Part shown: piece by piece, positions 33,144 through 41,644 of the stretch
Layout: the number at the start of each line of letters is the position of its first letter
How positions within the stretch are numbered: the first letter of the stretch is position 1
From: VXPQ01 sp965223485
GTDB lineage: Bacteria; Bacteroidota; Rhodothermia; Rhodothermales; VXPQ01
Length of the DNA stretch: 64,000 bases
Direction: 5' to 3'
Assembly: GCA_965223485.1 (NCBI GenBank)
Contig: OZ244993.1
Span: 1,984,001 to 2,048,000 of the forward strand
Translations under genes and position numbers: made by a program
The notes under the pieces: model-generated
What the model was told of the DNA's origin: nothing
Databases searched by the model: none
What the model saw: the letters and a program-made list of their open reading frames with translations, nothing else

Positions 33144-34123
33144 ATATGCCATCCGGCGATCCTGTACTGACCATCGAATGCCCTCCTTCGTTTCGTTTCC
33201 GGTCGACGCTTCTGAGCCACGGCTGGATCGAGCTGGCGCCATTCAGCCACGATGAGGAGTATGCGCGGCTACGGCGCATCGAATCTCTCCCGGATGGGCG
33301 CATTGTCCGCCTTGCATTCACGGTGGATAGGGACGAGGACGGGGCCGGGCCGTGCGGCGAAAGGTTGCATGTGCACATCGAGGAGACGCTGGGGCATGGG
33401 TCCGGTGCGGCGAAGCATGCCGCGAACGCTTCGCTTTCTCCTCCGGTCCATGCGCATCTTCAAGAGGTGGCCCGGCGTATTTTCAACCTTGAAATGGACC
33501 TGGACCCCTTTTATGCCCGGCTTGCAAGCGTTCCGCACTATGCCTGGGTGTTTGCGCACAGGGCCGGGCGGCTACTGCGTGCGCCCACGGTTTGGGAAGA
33601 TTTGGCGAAAACGCTGCTCACCACCAACACAACCTGGGCCATGACGCGGCAGATGACGCAGCGGTTGAACGAGTTGGGGCATGCCGGTGCATTCCCTTCG
33701 CCGGAAACGATCGCGAATCTGTCCATCGACGCGCTTGCCGATCATGTGCGGGCCGGATATCGGAATGCATACCTTCACGAACTGGCCTGCCGCATTGCGG
33801 AGAAAAGGGTCGACGTAGAGGGATGGGTATCTACGGAGATGTCTTCTGCCGACCTGTTTGCAGAGATACGTTCCCTGAGCGGATTCGGCCCGTACGCCGC
33901 CGGCGCTGTCATGAAACTGCTGGGGCGGTTCGATTACCTTGCGCTCGATTCCGCGGCCCGGTCGATGTTTGCCCGGAAATTCGGCGGAGGCACGGATACG
34001 GATATTCGCCGCCACTACGCGCCCTATGGCTCATGGCAGGGACTGGCGGTGTGGATGGATGTAATGCAGGACTGGTTTTTGCAGAACAGCGTACCTGAGG
34101 CCGCCCTGAACACCTCGACATGA
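33140..34123 (+). CDS. HhH-GPD DNA glycosylase (AlkA/3-methyladenine-like)
   Basis: The 327-residue protein contains the helix-hairpin-helix and Gly/Pro-rich loop 'IRSLSGFGPYAAGAVMKLLGRFDYLALDS', in which the last Asp (ALD) occupies the catalytic position of HhH-GPD base-excision enzymes. An upstream 'TVWEDLAKTLLTTNTTW' matches the 'P.e.lv..ilsqQts' helix. It lacks the Cys cluster of endonuclease III, so it is more likely a monofunctional AlkA-type enzyme. The ATG at 33140 overlaps the preceding stop; the open frame further upstream, inside dsbD, is a shadow. Confidence 0.83.
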   Translation: MNMPSGDPVLTIECPPSFRFRSTLLSHGWIELAPFSHDEEYARLRRIESLPDGRIVRLAFTVDRDEDGAGPCGERLHVHIEETLGHGSGAAKHAANASLSPPVHAHLQEVARRIFNLEMDLDPFYARLASVPHYAWVFAHRAGRLLRAPTVWEDLAKTLLTTNTTWAMTRQMTQRLNELGHAGAFPSPETIANLSIDALADHVRAGYRNAYLHELACRIAEKRVDVEGWVSTEMSSADLFAEIRSLSGFGPYAAGAVMKLLGRFDYLALDSAARSMFARKFGGGTDTDIRRHYAPYGSWQGLAVWMDVMQDWFLQNSVPEAALNTST

Positions 34124-34262
34124 CGGTTATCTGGCCATTCAGGAAACCCATATCCTGTAAAGGGGTACACAGGGGGTAATTTTACCTTGCCGCATATACT
34201 GTATTGCGCGTAACGCGTTGAAATATACAGGTCGCGGCGCCATTAGAACACGGAAAAAGAAC

Positions 34263-34475
34263 ATGCCTCGGGGAAGAGTAAAGTGGTTTAGCGTAGATAA
34301 AGGTTTTGGCTTTATCGCGCCGGACGACGGTAGCAAGGACGTATTTGTCCATCGTAACAATATACCCAATCTCGGATACGACGAAGGATTGCGGGACGGC
34401 GAAGAAGTGGAATATGATGTGGAGCAGACGCCAAAAGGCCTCAGCGCCATGAACGTAGAGCGTGTGGGCGGGTAA
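34263..34475 (+). CDS. Cold-shock domain protein (CspA family)
   Basis: A 70-residue single-domain nucleic-acid-binding protein. RNP1 is 'KGFGFIAP' from Lys13 and RNP2 is 'DVFVHRNNI' from residue 26, both with the aromatic residues that stack on bases. 'GRVKWFSVDKGFGF' is the family start. It acts as an RNA chaperone. Start at 34263 is preferred because the 15 codons upstream do not belong to the domain. A hairpin with a T-run follows its stop. Confidence 0.95.
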   Translation: MPRGRVKWFSVDKGFGFIAPDDGSKDVFVHRNNIPNLGYDEGLRDGEEVEYDVEQTPKGLSAMNVERVGG

Positions 34476-34504
34476 TCTGCTTTAGGGCATTTCAGAACGG
34501 TTGA

Positions 34505-34533
34505 CGGCGCTTCGCCTGTCGGTCGGATTTTTC
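34505..34533 (+). terminator. Possible terminator of the cold-shock gene
   Basis: GGCGCTTCGCC (34505-34515) is a compact hairpin (extended by GAC/GTC with a bulged T) and the strand then runs into ATTTTTC at 34527-34533. The gap between stem and T-run is rather long, so the call is tentative. Confidence 0.35.
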
Positions 34534-34664
34534 CTGTTTCTTTTGGGCATGCACCCCATACGGGGCGTGCTGCATATTTTCGGGAAATATCCAGGGTTCC
34601 TGTACGAGTCGGATCTGGTCCATTTTTGTGGACGAGGCGGGTGCGTACACACCGCCCGCATCGC

Positions 34665-36707
34665 ATGATGTGCACCATGTCTTCCGTTCGGTGCTGGCTG
34701 GCGGCGGCTTGCTTGTTTCCGGGAATTGTTGTTGCCCAGGATACGTTATCGGTACCGGTTCTTCCGGGGCAGGCGCTGCCGGAATTGACGGTTGAGGCGG
34801 TCCGGGGCACGGCGAACGCAGCATCGGCTCCATACGCCCTTGCCGTCGAGACGAATTCTCCGGACGCGTTGCCGCGCTCCGTACTTTCTATGGAACGCGT
34901 TCTGCGTTCGCTCCCCGGTGCGTGGATTAACGACCGTGGCCATTTTGCGCTTGGAGAGCGTATCTCCGTGCGTGGTATGGGCGCCCGTGCTCCGTTCGGC
35001 GTGCGGGGTATGCAGGTTGTGCTCGATGGTATTCCGCTCACGATGCCGGATGGGCAGACGGTGCTCGACGTAGTGGAATCTTCCGTCCTGCGTCGCACGG
35101 AACTCTTGCGCAGTCCCGCCTCCCTGTTTTGGGGAAACGGTTCCGGAGCCGTGCTTTTTCTGTCGAGCGCTACCGCGCCGGAAGGCGCTCGTCCCGCTTC
35201 TCGTTTGCGCGTGCAGGCGCTTGCCGGTTCCTTCGGGCAGCGCCGGATCCTTGTCGATGGGTTGCTGCCGTTCGGTCCGCATTCCGTGCAGTTTTACGCG
35301 TCGAATCACACACAGGACGGTTATCGGGCATATTCCTCCGGTGTTCGCCGTCGTGCCGGAGCCTCCGCCCGATTTCGCACCGGCTCCTCCTCGCACGTTC
35401 GGGTCATGGCTGCTCTTGCCTTGCAGGATACCGAACATCCCGGCTCATTGACGCGCGAACAGTTCGAGACGGACCCCTCTATAGCCCGCCCGGCCTTTGT
35501 GGAAGCCCACGCGGGTAAGGAGAGTCTTCATGCCCAGGCTGGCGCCGCGTTCGAGCGGGAGGCCCTCCTCGGTACGCTTCGCCTGACCGGTTACGGCGTA
35601 CGCCGGCAACTCGATAATCCCTTGACCTTTGCGTATATCGATCTTGACCGGACAGCAGGGGGAATGCGGGCGGCGTTGCGGCGGGATCGGGAGCGGATCC
35701 GGTGTGGTGTGGGAGCCGATGGGGCGTTACAGCACGATATTCGCAAAAACTTCAATAATGCACGCGGCCTTCCCGGCGATGAAATCCGATTGGATCAGGT
35801 CGAAGACGTGGCTTCGGCAGGCGCCTTTGCTTATGGGGGCTTCCAGCCCGTGCAAAACGTGCAGGTGCTGGCCGGATTGCGCTATGGAACGGTGCGGTTT
35901 GCAATGGACGATCGCCTGTTTACCAATGGGGATCAATCCGGCAACCGGCTCTTTAGCGCCTGGAGCCCCATGCTGGGCGTGTCCTGGCGGGGAAGCGGAT
36001 GGCTGCTGTTTGCGAACTATGGCACTGCCTTCGAGACGCCTACGACCACGGAACTGGTCAATCGCCCGGACCTGACGGGTGGATTCAATCCTTCGCTCGA
36101 TCCGCAGATTGCGAGAGGCGTGGAGGTTGGCCTGCGCGGTGCGCTGGGCGCGCATCTGTTCGTGGATGCGGCTGTTTTCTCCATGAATGTGGACGGACGA
36201 TTGATTTCCTTCGAAAACGAGCTCGGGCGGGATTTTTTCCGCAATGCGGGCAAGAATACGCACCGGGGCATCGAGGGAGCCGTGCAATGGATCCCGCACC
36301 CTCGCTGGGAAGCGGCTTTTGTCGCTGCCGTGAGTCGTTTTGTTTTCCGGGAGGCGGATTTGAACGGCAACCTCTTGCCGGGCGTACCCGAACAGCGTTT
36401 TTTCGGGCGTGTGCGGACAGATCAGAGAAGCTTTCGGGTCACAGTGGAAGCAGAAGCCGTAAGCGAGTATTTTACGGATGACGCCAACACGGCCGTCAAC
36501 GACGGATACGTTGTTTTCGACGCGTCGCTCGGGCACGAGGGATTTGCCGCCGGTTCGGTGCGCATTGCGCCGTTTGTCGAGGTGCGCAATATGCTGAATG
36601 TCCGGTACAGCGGTTCCGTGTCGATCAATGCATTCGGAGGCCGTTACTATGAACCCGCACCCGGTCGGGCATTCCTGGCCGGATTACAACTCCATATACT
36701 TCCTTGA
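34665..36707 (+). CDS. TonB-dependent outer-membrane receptor
   Basis: The product (680 residues) begins with a signal peptide ('CWLAAACLFPGIVVAQD') and continues with a plug domain ('VLSMERVLRSLPGAWIND', 'ISVRGMGARAPFGVRGMQVVLDGIPLTMPDGQT') and a barrel with TonB-dependent receptor features such as 'GVSWRGSGWLLFANYGTAFETPTTTELVNRP'. The substrate is unknown; there is no SusD partner beside it. It does not end in the usual aromatic residue but in 'LQLHILP'. The DUF1080 gene starts two bases after the stop, so both belong to one message. Starts at 34665 or 34677 are both possible. Confidence 0.86.
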   Translation: MMCTMSSVRCWLAAACLFPGIVVAQDTLSVPVLPGQALPELTVEAVRGTANAASAPYALAVETNSPDALPRSVLSMERVLRSLPGAWINDRGHFALGERISVRGMGARAPFGVRGMQVVLDGIPLTMPDGQTVLDVVESSVLRRTELLRSPASLFWGNGSGAVLFLSSATAPEGARPASRLRVQALAGSFGQRRILVDGLLPFGPHSVQFYASNHTQDGYRAYSSGVRRRAGASARFRTGSSSHVRVMAALALQDTEHPGSLTREQFETDPSIARPAFVEAHAGKESLHAQAGAAFEREALLGTLRLTGYGVRRQLDNPLTFAYIDLDRTAGGMRAALRRDRERIRCGVGADGALQHDIRKNFNNARGLPGDEIRLDQVEDVASAGAFAYGGFQPVQNVQVLAGLRYGTVRFAMDDRLFTNGDQSGNRLFSAWSPMLGVSWRGSGWLLFANYGTAFETPTTTELVNRPDLTGGFNPSLDPQIARGVEVGLRGALGAHLFVDAAVFSMNVDGRLISFENELGRDFFRNAGKNTHRGIEGAVQWIPHPRWEAAFVAAVSRFVFREADLNGNLLPGVPEQRFFGRVRTDQRSFRVTVEAEAVSEYFTDDANTAVNDGYVVFDASLGHEGFAAGSVRIAPFVEVRNMLNVRYSGSVSINAFGGRYYEPAPGRAFLAGLQLHILP

Positions 36708-36709
36708 CC

Positions 36710-37504
36710 ATGACACGCATTATGCCTTTTATCGCCGCCGTTCTTTTCGCTGCGTCGCCGGCGCTTGGCCAGGACTCCGAGGGACAGGGTAGCCGCACCC
36801 CGGCGGACTGGGATGTTCATGATCGGGAACGGCCCCGGCCCATGGTGGTCTCCCCGGCGATACCGAGCACGGATCAGGCGGCCGGACAGGCCCCTTCCGA
36901 CGCCATCGTTCTTTTCGGGGGCGCATCGTCTCCGGAAGGGTTATCCGCCTGGGAGAGCCTCAACGGAGATCCGGCGCCCTGGATGGTGGTCGACGGTTAT
37001 TTTGAGGTGCAGCCCCGCACCGGGGGTATTCGAACGAAGCAGGGCTTCGGTGACGTGCAGTTGCATGTCGAGTGGTCTGCACCCATGCCGCCCGACGGCG
37101 AGGATCAGAATCGCGGCAACAGCGGCGTTTTCCTGATGGAGACCTATGAGGTGCAGGTACTGGATTCCTACGAGAACGACACGTATCCCGATGGACAGGC
37201 TGCTGCATTGTACGGCCAGTATCCGCCGCTCGTCAACGCGATGAGTGCGCCGGGCGAGTGGAATGTCTATGACATCGTATTCCGCCGCCCCCGTTTCGAT
37301 GAAGACGGCGCACTCGTTTCTCCAGCTTTTGTGACCGTTTTCCACAACGGCGTACTGGTGCAGAATCACGAGGAAATGACCGGCCCTTCGGGGCACCGGT
37401 CGCGGCCGCCGTACGAGGCCCACGCCGACCGGCTTCCGATTTCCTTGCAGGATCACGACCACCCGGTGCGTTTTCGGAATATCTGGGTCAGGGAACTGGA
37501 GTAG
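36710..37504 (+). CDS. DUF1080 (3-keto-disaccharide hydrolase type) protein
   Basis: A 264-residue secreted protein: signal peptide 'IMPFIAAVLFAASPALGQD', then a DUF1080 lectin/hydrolase-like jellyroll with 'APWMVVDGYFEVQPRTGGIRTKQGFGDVQLHVEWSAP', 'NRGNSGVFLMETYEVQVLDSYENDTYPDGQAAALYGQ' and 'PVRFRNIWVREL'. Proteins with this domain hydrolyse glycosides after C3 oxidation of the sugar or bind glycans. It is coupled to the TonB receptor and followed by KdgK, supporting carbohydrate use. The ATG at 36710 is preferred to the TTG at 36704. Confidence 0.85.
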   Translation: MTRIMPFIAAVLFAASPALGQDSEGQGSRTPADWDVHDRERPRPMVVSPAIPSTDQAAGQAPSDAIVLFGGASSPEGLSAWESLNGDPAPWMVVDGYFEVQPRTGGIRTKQGFGDVQLHVEWSAPMPPDGEDQNRGNSGVFLMETYEVQVLDSYENDTYPDGQAAALYGQYPPLVNAMSAPGEWNVYDIVFRRPRFDEDGALVSPAFVTVFHNGVLVQNHEEMTGPSGHRSRPPYEAHADRLPISLQDHDHPVRFRNIWVRELE

Positions 37505-37529
37505 GTAAGGGAATACGTCCGGGTTTGTT

Positions 37530-38558
37530 ATGAAAACGGTTACGTTCGGCGAAGTCATGCTCCGGCTGTCGCCTCCGGGACACGGGCGTTTTGTGCAAAC
37601 GCCTTCCCTGGATGTGTCCTTCGGGGGCGGGGAGGCCAATGTGGCCGTCGCGCTGGCCGGCTTCGGATTCGACAGTTTTTTCCTGTCCAAAATTCCCGGG
37701 CACGAGATCGGGCAAGCCTGCGTCAACGAGTTGCGGCGCTACGGCGTATCCGACCGGTTTATCGTACGCGGGGGCGATCGCCTCGGCATCTATTTCCTCG
37801 AAACGGGAGCGAGCCAGCGAGGGTCCAAGGTCCTCTACGACCGCGCGGGAAGCGCCGTAACGACGCTTGTGCCCGACGAGGTCGATCTGGAGGCCGTGTT
37901 CGACGGTGCAGCGTGGTTCCACTGGACCGGCATCACCCCGGCGCTTGGCGAGGCTCCTCGTCGTATGCTTGAGGAAGCCTGCCGGGCGGCCCGCCGCGCT
38001 GGTGCGTCCATAAGCTGCGATCTGAACTTCCGGGCCAAGTTGTGGACGGAAAAAGAAGCGCAGGCCGTTATGCGCCCCCTCATGGAGTATGTGGACGTAT
38101 GCATTGCTAACGAGGAGGACGCTGAGCGCAGCCTCGGCTTTCGGGCAGGCGCGTCCGATGTGGAAGCTGCCGAACTGGACGAGGAAGCGTATTTCGGTCT
38201 TGCCCGGCAACTCAAAAAAGAGTACGGATTTCGTGCCGTGGCTATTACGCTGCGGGAGAGTTTTTCGGCGTCCGTGAACGGCTGGAGCGCCCTGTTGCAC
38301 GACGACGGGGCATGCATTGAGCCGCAGCGTTCAACCCGCTACGAGATCCGGCTTGTAGATCGCGTAGGCGGCGGCGATGCGTTTGCGGCGGGCCTGATTG
38401 CCGGTCTGTTGACAAAAAGCGATTCGCGGGAAGCGCTTGAGTTTGCGGTGGCGGCCTCCTGCCTCAAGCAGACCATTCCGGGCGATTTCAACCTGGTCTC
38501 GGTGCAGGAGGTCGAAAATCTGGCGAAGGGTTCCGGTTCCGGGCGCGTGGAGCGGTAG
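37530..38558 (+). CDS. kdgK: 2-keto-3-deoxygluconate kinase-like PfkB kinase
   Basis: PfkB-family sugar kinase, 342 residues. The substrate loop is 'SFGGGEANVAVALAGFG' at 30-46, and the catalytic 'RVGGGDAFAAGLIAGLL' appears near 280, with Asp in 'GGGD' as base. The 'VTFGEVMLRLSPPG' start is characteristic of KdgK, which phosphorylates KDG in uronate breakdown. It may instead act on another sugar acid. It follows DUF1080 by 25 bp and fits with the SDR and isomerase-like genes downstream. Confidence 0.83.
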   Translation: MKTVTFGEVMLRLSPPGHGRFVQTPSLDVSFGGGEANVAVALAGFGFDSFFLSKIPGHEIGQACVNELRRYGVSDRFIVRGGDRLGIYFLETGASQRGSKVLYDRAGSAVTTLVPDEVDLEAVFDGAAWFHWTGITPALGEAPRRMLEEACRAARRAGASISCDLNFRAKLWTEKEAQAVMRPLMEYVDVCIANEEDAERSLGFRAGASDVEAAELDEEAYFGLARQLKKEYGFRAVAITLRESFSASVNGWSALLHDDGACIEPQRSTRYEIRLVDRVGGGDAFAAGLIAGLLTKSDSREALEFAVAASCLKQTIPGDFNLVSVQEVENLAKGSGSGRVER

Positions 38559-38759
38559 GGGAAAGCGGGCGTGTTCGGTGCGTCGTCGATGCGGGACGAT
38601 TTCGTATTGGTTGCAACCGGGGGTGTTATGGGTGGTTTGCGGCAAATACGACCGTTGCCGGGTCATTGGAACACGAAACGGCATGAAAAGGCACGAAACG
38701 GCAAATACAGGGGACGGCGCAAAACAACGTTTGCTTGTGGCTCATTCCGCTTGATTTGT

Positions 38760-39164
38760 TTACTGCGACGGGTCGGGCAGGACGGGCATAAACTTGTCGG
38801 GTATTTGCGAAACGTTTCCGAGAGATCGGTCGATTTTTCGCGCCAGTGATTCAACGACATCGATTTTGGATGACAAGCGGTCTTCTACGTCGTCGATGCG
38901 TTTGTTTAACCGTACCTCCACGGCTAATACTTCGTCTTTCAGGCCGTCGAACTGCTGGTCGATTCCGTCGAACTGCTGGTCGATTCCGTCGAACTGCTGG
39001 TCGATTCCGTCGAATCGCTGGTCGATTCCGTCGAACTGCTGGTCGATTCCGTCGAATCGCTGGTCCATGCCGCCGAGTCGCTGGTCGATGCCATCGAATC
39101 GCTGGCCGATGCCATCGAATCGCTGGCCGATTCCGTCGATGGCTTTTTTCAGGTCTGCATCCAT
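38760..39164 (-). CDS. Heptad-repeat coiled-coil protein
   Basis: A 134-residue protein made of about ten 7-residue units 'FDGIDQQ/FDGIDQR' (residues 8-75) followed by 'LKDEVLAVEVRLNKRIDDVEDRLSSKIDVVESLARKIDRS', a clear coiled coil. It lacks a signal peptide and any known domain. Units are coded by a 21-bp DNA repeat, so the number can change by slippage. It is convergent with kdgK, and a 16-bp palindrome lies 75 bp upstream of its start. Confidence 0.7.
   Translation of the reverse strand: MDADLKKAIDGIGQRFDGIGQRFDGIDQRLGGMDQRFDGIDQQFDGIDQRFDGIDQQFDGIDQQFDGIDQQFDGLKDEVLAVEVRLNKRIDDVEDRLSSKIDVVESLARKIDRSLGNVSQIPDKFMPVLPDPSQ
38945..39130 (-). repeat. 21-bp tandem repeats in the coiled-coil gene
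   Basis: On the plus strand GTCGAACTGCTGGTCGATTC and relatives occur about nine times, each encoding one heptad (F-D-G-I-D-Q-Q/R). Copies near the middle are identical; those near the start (39100-39130) are degenerate. Confidence 0.9.
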
Positions 39165-39238
39165 TGCGTTCTCTATAGGATTCGTTAACCCGGCTTGCTA
39201 TGCATAATATACGAGATAAAAACGGGTCCGTTAAGGAG

Positions 39239-39254
39239 GTAACAACTTTGTTAC
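39239..39254. promoter_or_regulatory. 16-bp palindrome GTAACAA-CT-TTGTTAC
   Basis: A perfect inverted repeat of 7 bp per arm with a 2-bp centre, the geometry of a dimeric repressor site. It lies in the 257-bp gap upstream of the coiled-coil gene and downstream of the shikimate-dehydrogenase-like gene. The rest of that gap shows no gene I can support. Confidence 0.35.
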
Positions 39255-39421
39255 ATTTTGCTTGTCATGCGATCGCGTCTGTGCCCCGAAGCCGCTTGCC
39301 GCCCATGCCTTTCACCGGTCGCACCACTTGATCGAAGACGCGCGGCCGAACCTTCGCGGTCTTTCGGGCTTTTGCCCCAACAAAGGCGGTTTTGCCTACT
39401 GGCCCGCGTCTGTTCCACAGG

Positions 39422-40372
39422 TCACCTGCGCCGGTATGCGGCGGCGATGCCCGAGAGCGCCTCGAATTCCGGGCCTTCTTCCGGGATGGGGATCCCGAAC
39501 ACCTCGGCAATGATGCTGGTCCATCCGTACAGGAAATAGGTCCAGCCATCCACCGTCTTTACCCTCCGGCGGCATTGCTCCGCCTGGTTCAGGAAGATAA
39601 AATCGCCTCGGTAATTGTAATCCCAGGCATAGCCGTCCTGAGGAAAGACGGCCTTGTCGGATACCGGGGAGCCCGGACGGTCCTTGCCCATGCCCGTACC
39701 GTTTATTACCACCGAGCGCGCAGGGAGGGCCTGCATCGCCGCGTCGTTACCGCCAGCGTCTTCAACGAGCAGGTACTGTACGTTTGCGTCGTGTTCCACC
39801 TGGTCGTGCACAGCCTGGATGCTGCGTATCCGACCGGCATCGACATCCGTCACGGTGATCCGAGCAGGTTGTTCGTCGTTCGGAGCGGTCAGAAGTAAGC
39901 TCGTGGTTGCTACGGTAGCGCCGCCGGCTCCCAGGAAGAGGATTTCGGCGCCGGTTTCTTTCCAGTATCCGCCCGGAAGAAACGCATCGAGCGCCCGGCG
40001 GCCCGTCACAGCGTCTTTCGCATGGCCGACGAGATGTTCGCCTTGCTTGGAAATGCAGGAAATTTCTCCGAGCAGGTGCGCATACGGGTCCAGTTCGTCG
40101 AACAGGTTGCGGCTCGCTGCAAGAAGGTCGATTTTATGGGTGGTGATCAGGGCGCCCATCGAGAGCGGATCGTTCTTGATGAAGCGCACGATGTCCCGGT
40201 AGGTATCCGGGCTTGCGCCGATCGGAACGTCCACGCCCACCAGGCGCGCATCGTCCAGTCCGAGGCGCCTGGCCCATTTCGGGAAGATGGGCACGATGGA
40301 AGATTGCTTCGTGGTTACGCCGATGAAATACAGGGTCGGGGCGTTTGCCGGCCGGAAGGGCGTCGAGGGCAT
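39422..40372 (-). CDS. Shikimate dehydrogenase family protein (AroE-like)
   Basis: The 316-residue protein has an N-terminal substrate domain with 'GALITTHKIDLL' (catalytic Lys) and 'HAKDAVTGRRAL' (catalytic Asp), and a Rossmann domain with 'EILFLGAGGATVATTSLLL'. It ends 'GWTSIIAEVFGIPIPEE'. This is the AroE fold, but the usual 'T(V/N)P(H/F)K' reads 'TTHK', and the sequence is longer than AroE (~270). It may be a quinate/shikimate or sugar-acid dehydrogenase rather than the biosynthetic enzyme. It is divergent from the sigma54-preceded lipoprotein gene. Confidence 0.72.
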   Translation of the reverse strand: MPSTPFRPANAPTLYFIGVTTKQSSIVPIFPKWARRLGLDDARLVGVDVPIGASPDTYRDIVRFIKNDPLSMGALITTHKIDLLAASRNLFDELDPYAHLLGEISCISKQGEHLVGHAKDAVTGRRALDAFLPGGYWKETGAEILFLGAGGATVATTSLLLTAPNDEQPARITVTDVDAGRIRSIQAVHDQVEHDANVQYLLVEDAGGNDAAMQALPARSVVINGTGMGKDRPGSPVSDKAVFPQDGYAWDYNYRGDFIFLNQAEQCRRRVKTVDGWTYFLYGWTSIIAEVFGIPIPEEGPEFEALSGIAAAYRRR

Positions 40373-40470
40373 ATTGACCGGTGATCGAAGGAAAAATCGT
40401 GCGGAGCGGCTAATATACCGAAGCCTGCGCGTACTTTCTAAAGTGAGTATTGATGCAATGAGTAGGATTT

Positions 40471-40486
40471 TGGCACAGTATTTGCA
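40471..40486 (+). promoter_or_regulatory. Sigma54 (-24/-12) promoter of the lipoprotein gene
   Basis: TGGCAC (40471-40476), five bases, TTGCA (40482-40486): the GG and GC doublets are exactly 10 bp apart, as RpoN requires. Transcription should start near 40498 and the ATG at 40536 has GGAGG just before it. An enhancer protein is needed for such promoters; none is coded here. Confidence 0.65.
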
Positions 40487-40535
40487 TTAATTCGTTATAC
40501 ACCGAATCGCACACCCTAATCCTTGGAGGTTCATC

Positions 40536-41273
40536 ATGTTATCCCGTTACGGCGTATTTGTTTGTATACTTTTTCTGTTTTCGGCGTTGACCGCCTGCGA
40601 CAGTGTGGAAACCGAAGACATGCTGACAGAGCAGGAGGTCGATGCGCTCTTTACGGCTATCGGCACCGGTTTTCGGACGCTGGGCACGGATTCCGTGGTG
40701 GATGACGCGGCGTTCGGCGCTGTTCCGGACGAAAATACCACAGTTAATCCGGCAGATCTGCTTTCGGGGATACCGGTGGATACGACCTATGCGTGTTCCG
40801 AGGGAGGTTCGATCAACCTGCAAGGTACGGTCAGGCCCGCCGCTTCGGATGACGGGGAGCTCGCTGCAAATTACGATTTTTTGTTCGTTCCATCGGGCTG
40901 CGTAGTGACCGTTGAGGACGCTACCTTCACGCTCGATAGCCAGTCCGGCATGCGCGAGCAAGGCCTGCTATCCCTTGGGGTGTCCGAGGGCGACGATGGA
41001 GTGACGATCGCTGTTGCGACAACCAGCACTTCGACGGGCATAGTGGATTGGGGGCTGGATGATCGGTCCGGCATGTGCGATATGGATCTGTCTACCGATG
41101 TGGCGGTCAGCTTAACATTGGAGTCCGACCCGGATGCGGGCATACTTCTTGGTGGCAACATTGATGTGGAGGGCGGCACCACAGGCACCCTATGCGATAT
41201 CGAAGTGGAGCACCCCGCCGAATTGCCGGACAACCCGGAAGTCCTTTTACCCCCCGATGCCACATCGCTATGA
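40536..41273 (+). CDS. Secreted lipoprotein of unknown function
   Basis: The 245-residue product has a lipoprotein signal ending 'LFSALTAC' (Cys21) and a mature part rich in Asp, Gly, Ser and Thr ('TVNPADLLSG', 'TTSTSTGIVDWGLDDRSG', 'GTTGTLCDIEVEHPAE'), likely a beta-rich surface domain with Cys pairs. I recognise no family. The start at 40536 has a GGAGG site 9 bases upstream. A strong terminator lies 130 bp after the stop. Expression would depend on the -24/-12 promoter. Confidence 0.65.
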   Translation: MLSRYGVFVCILFLFSALTACDSVETEDMLTEQEVDALFTAIGTGFRTLGTDSVVDDAAFGAVPDENTTVNPADLLSGIPVDTTYACSEGGSINLQGTVRPAASDDGELAANYDFLFVPSGCVVTVEDATFTLDSQSGMREQGLLSLGVSEGDDGVTIAVATTSTSTGIVDWGLDDRSGMCDMDLSTDVAVSLTLESDPDAGILLGGNIDVEGGTTGTLCDIEVEHPAELPDNPEVLLPPDATSL

Positions 41274-41400
41274 GCGCAGCGCCTCGTTCGCGCTTGCCGC
41301 ATTGCGGATACGCCACTGTCGTTTTCCCCGAGTCGGGCAACGTTGCCGGTAGTCGATTGAAATACCTGTCCCTTTTCCGGATTCACATAGGGTTCTTCAG

Positions 41401-41438
41401 AGATGCGAGGCGTGCTTTTGCGCGCCTCGCATCTTTTT
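41401..41438 (+). terminator. Strong rho-independent terminator
   Basis: AGATGCGAGGCG (41401-41412) pairs perfectly with CGCCTCGCATCT (41423-41434); the inner TGC/GCG adds further pairs over a TTTT loop, and a T-run (41434-41438) follows. It separates the lipoprotein gene from the TonB receptor gene. Confidence 0.8.
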
Positions 41439-41459
41439 GTGCGTCATCCCTATATACAT

Positions 41460-41480
41460 GCAGGCAACAAGATTGCCTGC
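41460..41480 (+). promoter_or_regulatory. Perfect hairpin GCAGGCAA-CAAGA-TTGCCTGC
   Basis: An 8-bp perfect inverted repeat with a 5-nt centre lies 22 bp after the terminator and 165 bp upstream of the TonB receptor gene. No T-run follows. It may be an operator or part of the receptor leader. Confidence 0.4.
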
Positions 41481-41644
41481 GGCGGCGTTTCAAAAAATTG
41501 CCGGGAATGTTCATGGAATGAATCTTCCGCTCTGCAGGTCTTATACGTGTGATTCTTACATCTTCTTGCCGGGAACCCGGGCCGCAGGCATTGTCCGACG
41601 TTCCTTTGAACAAGTTCATACACCCCCGAAAGGATATCGCTGTT

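Larger units (their letters stand above)
41274..41644. other. Regulatory gap between the lipoprotein and TonB receptor genes
   Basis: No gene is seen in these 371 bp. They hold the strong terminator (41401-41438), a second perfect hairpin (41460-41480), and two copies of TTGCCGGGAA (41498-41507 and 41566-41575). Confidence 0.6.

Noticed and set aside
34547..34575. GC-rich hairpin upstream of the first TonB receptor, considered as a cobalamin riboswitch or terminator
   Set aside because: It lacks the conserved B12-box sequence and a convincing T-run; it may be only a structured leader.
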